Assembly: GCA_035510355.1 (NCBI GenBank)
Contig: DATKHF010000005.1
Span: 1-42,821, forward strand
Length of the DNA: 42,821 nucleotides
Direction: 5' to 3'
Origin: DATKHF01 sp035510355
GTDB taxonomy: Bacteria; Patescibacteriota; Saccharimonadia; Saccharimonadales; UBA4665
The translations under genes and the position numbers were made by a program. Below the pieces are notes generated by a model, which made no database searches, was not told the origin of the DNA, and worked only from the letters and a program-made list of their open reading frames with translations. Shown here piece after piece: positions 42,385 through 42,821 of this stretch (its first letter is position 1; the number at the start of each line of letters is the position of its first letter).

Positions 42385-42821
42385 ATGGTATCAAATTTAT
42401 CTCTGGATTCATTGCTGGATCCTGTTGTGGAAATTGCTCGAGAAGCTGGTCAGGCGGTGCTTGAGATTTATGCCGGTGGTAACTTTCAAACTACCTATAA
42501 AGCTGATAAATCACCACTAACTCAAGCAGATCTTGCGGCAAATGACATTATTATTAAACGTCTTCACAGCCTCACGCCGAGCATACCAATAATATCTGAA
42601 GAGTCGCTGGATATTGAGACGTCTAATCGTCAGACCTCTGCCGTGATTTGGCTGGTTGATCCACTTGATGGTACAAAAGAGTTTATAAACAAAAATGGCG
42701 AGTTTACCGTAAACATCGGCTTAATCCAAGCGGGAGTTCCCGTGCTTGGAGTTGTCTACGCGCCTGCTCATCAATTGCTTTACTACGGGGCTCGACATAT
42801 CGGCGCATGGAAGCAAATTAT
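42385..42821 (+). CDS. cysQ: CysQ-like 3'(2'),5'-bisphosphate nucleotidase (N-terminal part)
   Basis: The first ~145 residues of an inositol monophosphatase-fold enzyme, cut by the window end. Metal-site motifs are clear: ISEES (Glu) and WLVDPLDGTKEF (DPxDGT). TYKADKSPLTQADLAAN is the usual N-terminal block. CysQ turns PAP, the product of sulfotransferases (or PAPS itself), into AMP. It pairs with the divergent sulfurylase-kinase 40 bp away, forming a PAPS make-and-recycle set. No SD; see the -10 at 42372. Confidence 0.92.
   Translation, partial: MVSNLSLDSLLDPVVEIAREAGQAVLEIYAGGNFQTTYKADKSPLTQADLAANDIIIKRLHSLTPSIPIISEESLDIETSNRQTSAVIWLVDPLDGTKEFINKNGEFTVNIGLIQAGVPVLGVVYAPAHQLLYYGARHIGAWKQI

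Noticed and set aside
1..42821. Recoded TGA (as Gly) as in Gracilibacteria/SR1
   Set aside because: Gene ends at TGA are consistent with start/stop overlaps and family lengths (for example ATGA at 26306-26309, 31651-31654 and 34231-34234); no gene needs TGA read-through.
1..42821. CRISPR array, insertion sequence, prophage or integrase
   Set aside because: No regularly spaced repeats, transposase or recombinase motifs, or terminal inverted repeats with target duplications were seen.

Overview
The window reads as a chromosomal segment of a Patescibacteria/CPR bacterium, most likely a Saccharibacteria (TM7) relative. This is an inference from gene content: a compact dcw block, a sigma-region-4/HARE protein, a membrane-anchored Clp-like ATPase, PEGA, DUF3048, sortase and VKOR proteins, and mostly short intergenic gaps. 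There is no rRNA to confirm it. TGA acts as a normal stop (for example in ATGA start/stop overlaps), which argues against Gracilibacteria or Absconditabacteria (SR1), where TGA encodes glycine.

Layout. 1-3555 (+): peptidoglycan/division genes mraY (partial), ftsW, murG and an ftsQ/divIB-like gene. 3556-4358: a long convergent intergenic block rich in hairpins. 4359-8826 (-): a hypothetical gene, the sigma4-HARE regulator, topA and an unlisted 56-aa membrane protein. 8966-9380 (+): a free-standing structured RNA with its own promoter and terminator. 9385-11394 (-): pth and der. 11475-12323 (+): an EEP-family nuclease. 12290-19082 (-): rluB, two histidine kinase/response regulator pairs on either side of tRNA-Glu, and a DUF3048 surface protein. 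19612-21777 (-): gltX and a basic hypothetical gene. 21876-24629: a PEGA protein facing a sortase. Then come tRNA-Leu and a minus-strand operon of prolyl iminopeptidase, MazG-like, HAD and a degenerate carbohydrate-kinase-like gene; exoIII and pyrH (divergent); a membrane-bound Clp-like ATPase with a small membrane partner; a pilin-like protein; a small gene behind a leader with a terminator; and tRNA-Ser. 33338-38910 holds a MacB-type ABC exporter, VKOR, a MarP-like CvpA-protease, a GT2 glycosyltransferase and a DUF2127 protein. The right end has a GT-C type glycosyltransferase and PAPS-cycle genes: a fused ATP sulfurylase-APS kinase and a divergent, truncated cysQ.

Main themes. (1) At least twelve genes have a TAnnnT box exactly 6-8 nt before the start ATG and little or no Shine-Dalgarno sequence, which points to widespread leaderless transcription; other genes carry normal SD sites. 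(2) The 9.0-9.4 kb RNA has perfect 7-10 bp helices and an 8-bp potential pseudoknot into its terminator loop, and I could not assign it to a known family. (3) The Clp-like ATPase has lost the D1 Walker-B glutamate and the pore-loop tyrosines of both rings, and is tethered to the membrane. (4) A MarP-like protease with the expected cysteine pair lies next to a disulfide-forming VKOR. (5) A complete PAPS make-and-recycle pair, with no sulfate reduction gene in view, lies beside glycosyltransferases and suggests sulfation of surface glycans. All functional statements are from reading the sequence; no database search was run.
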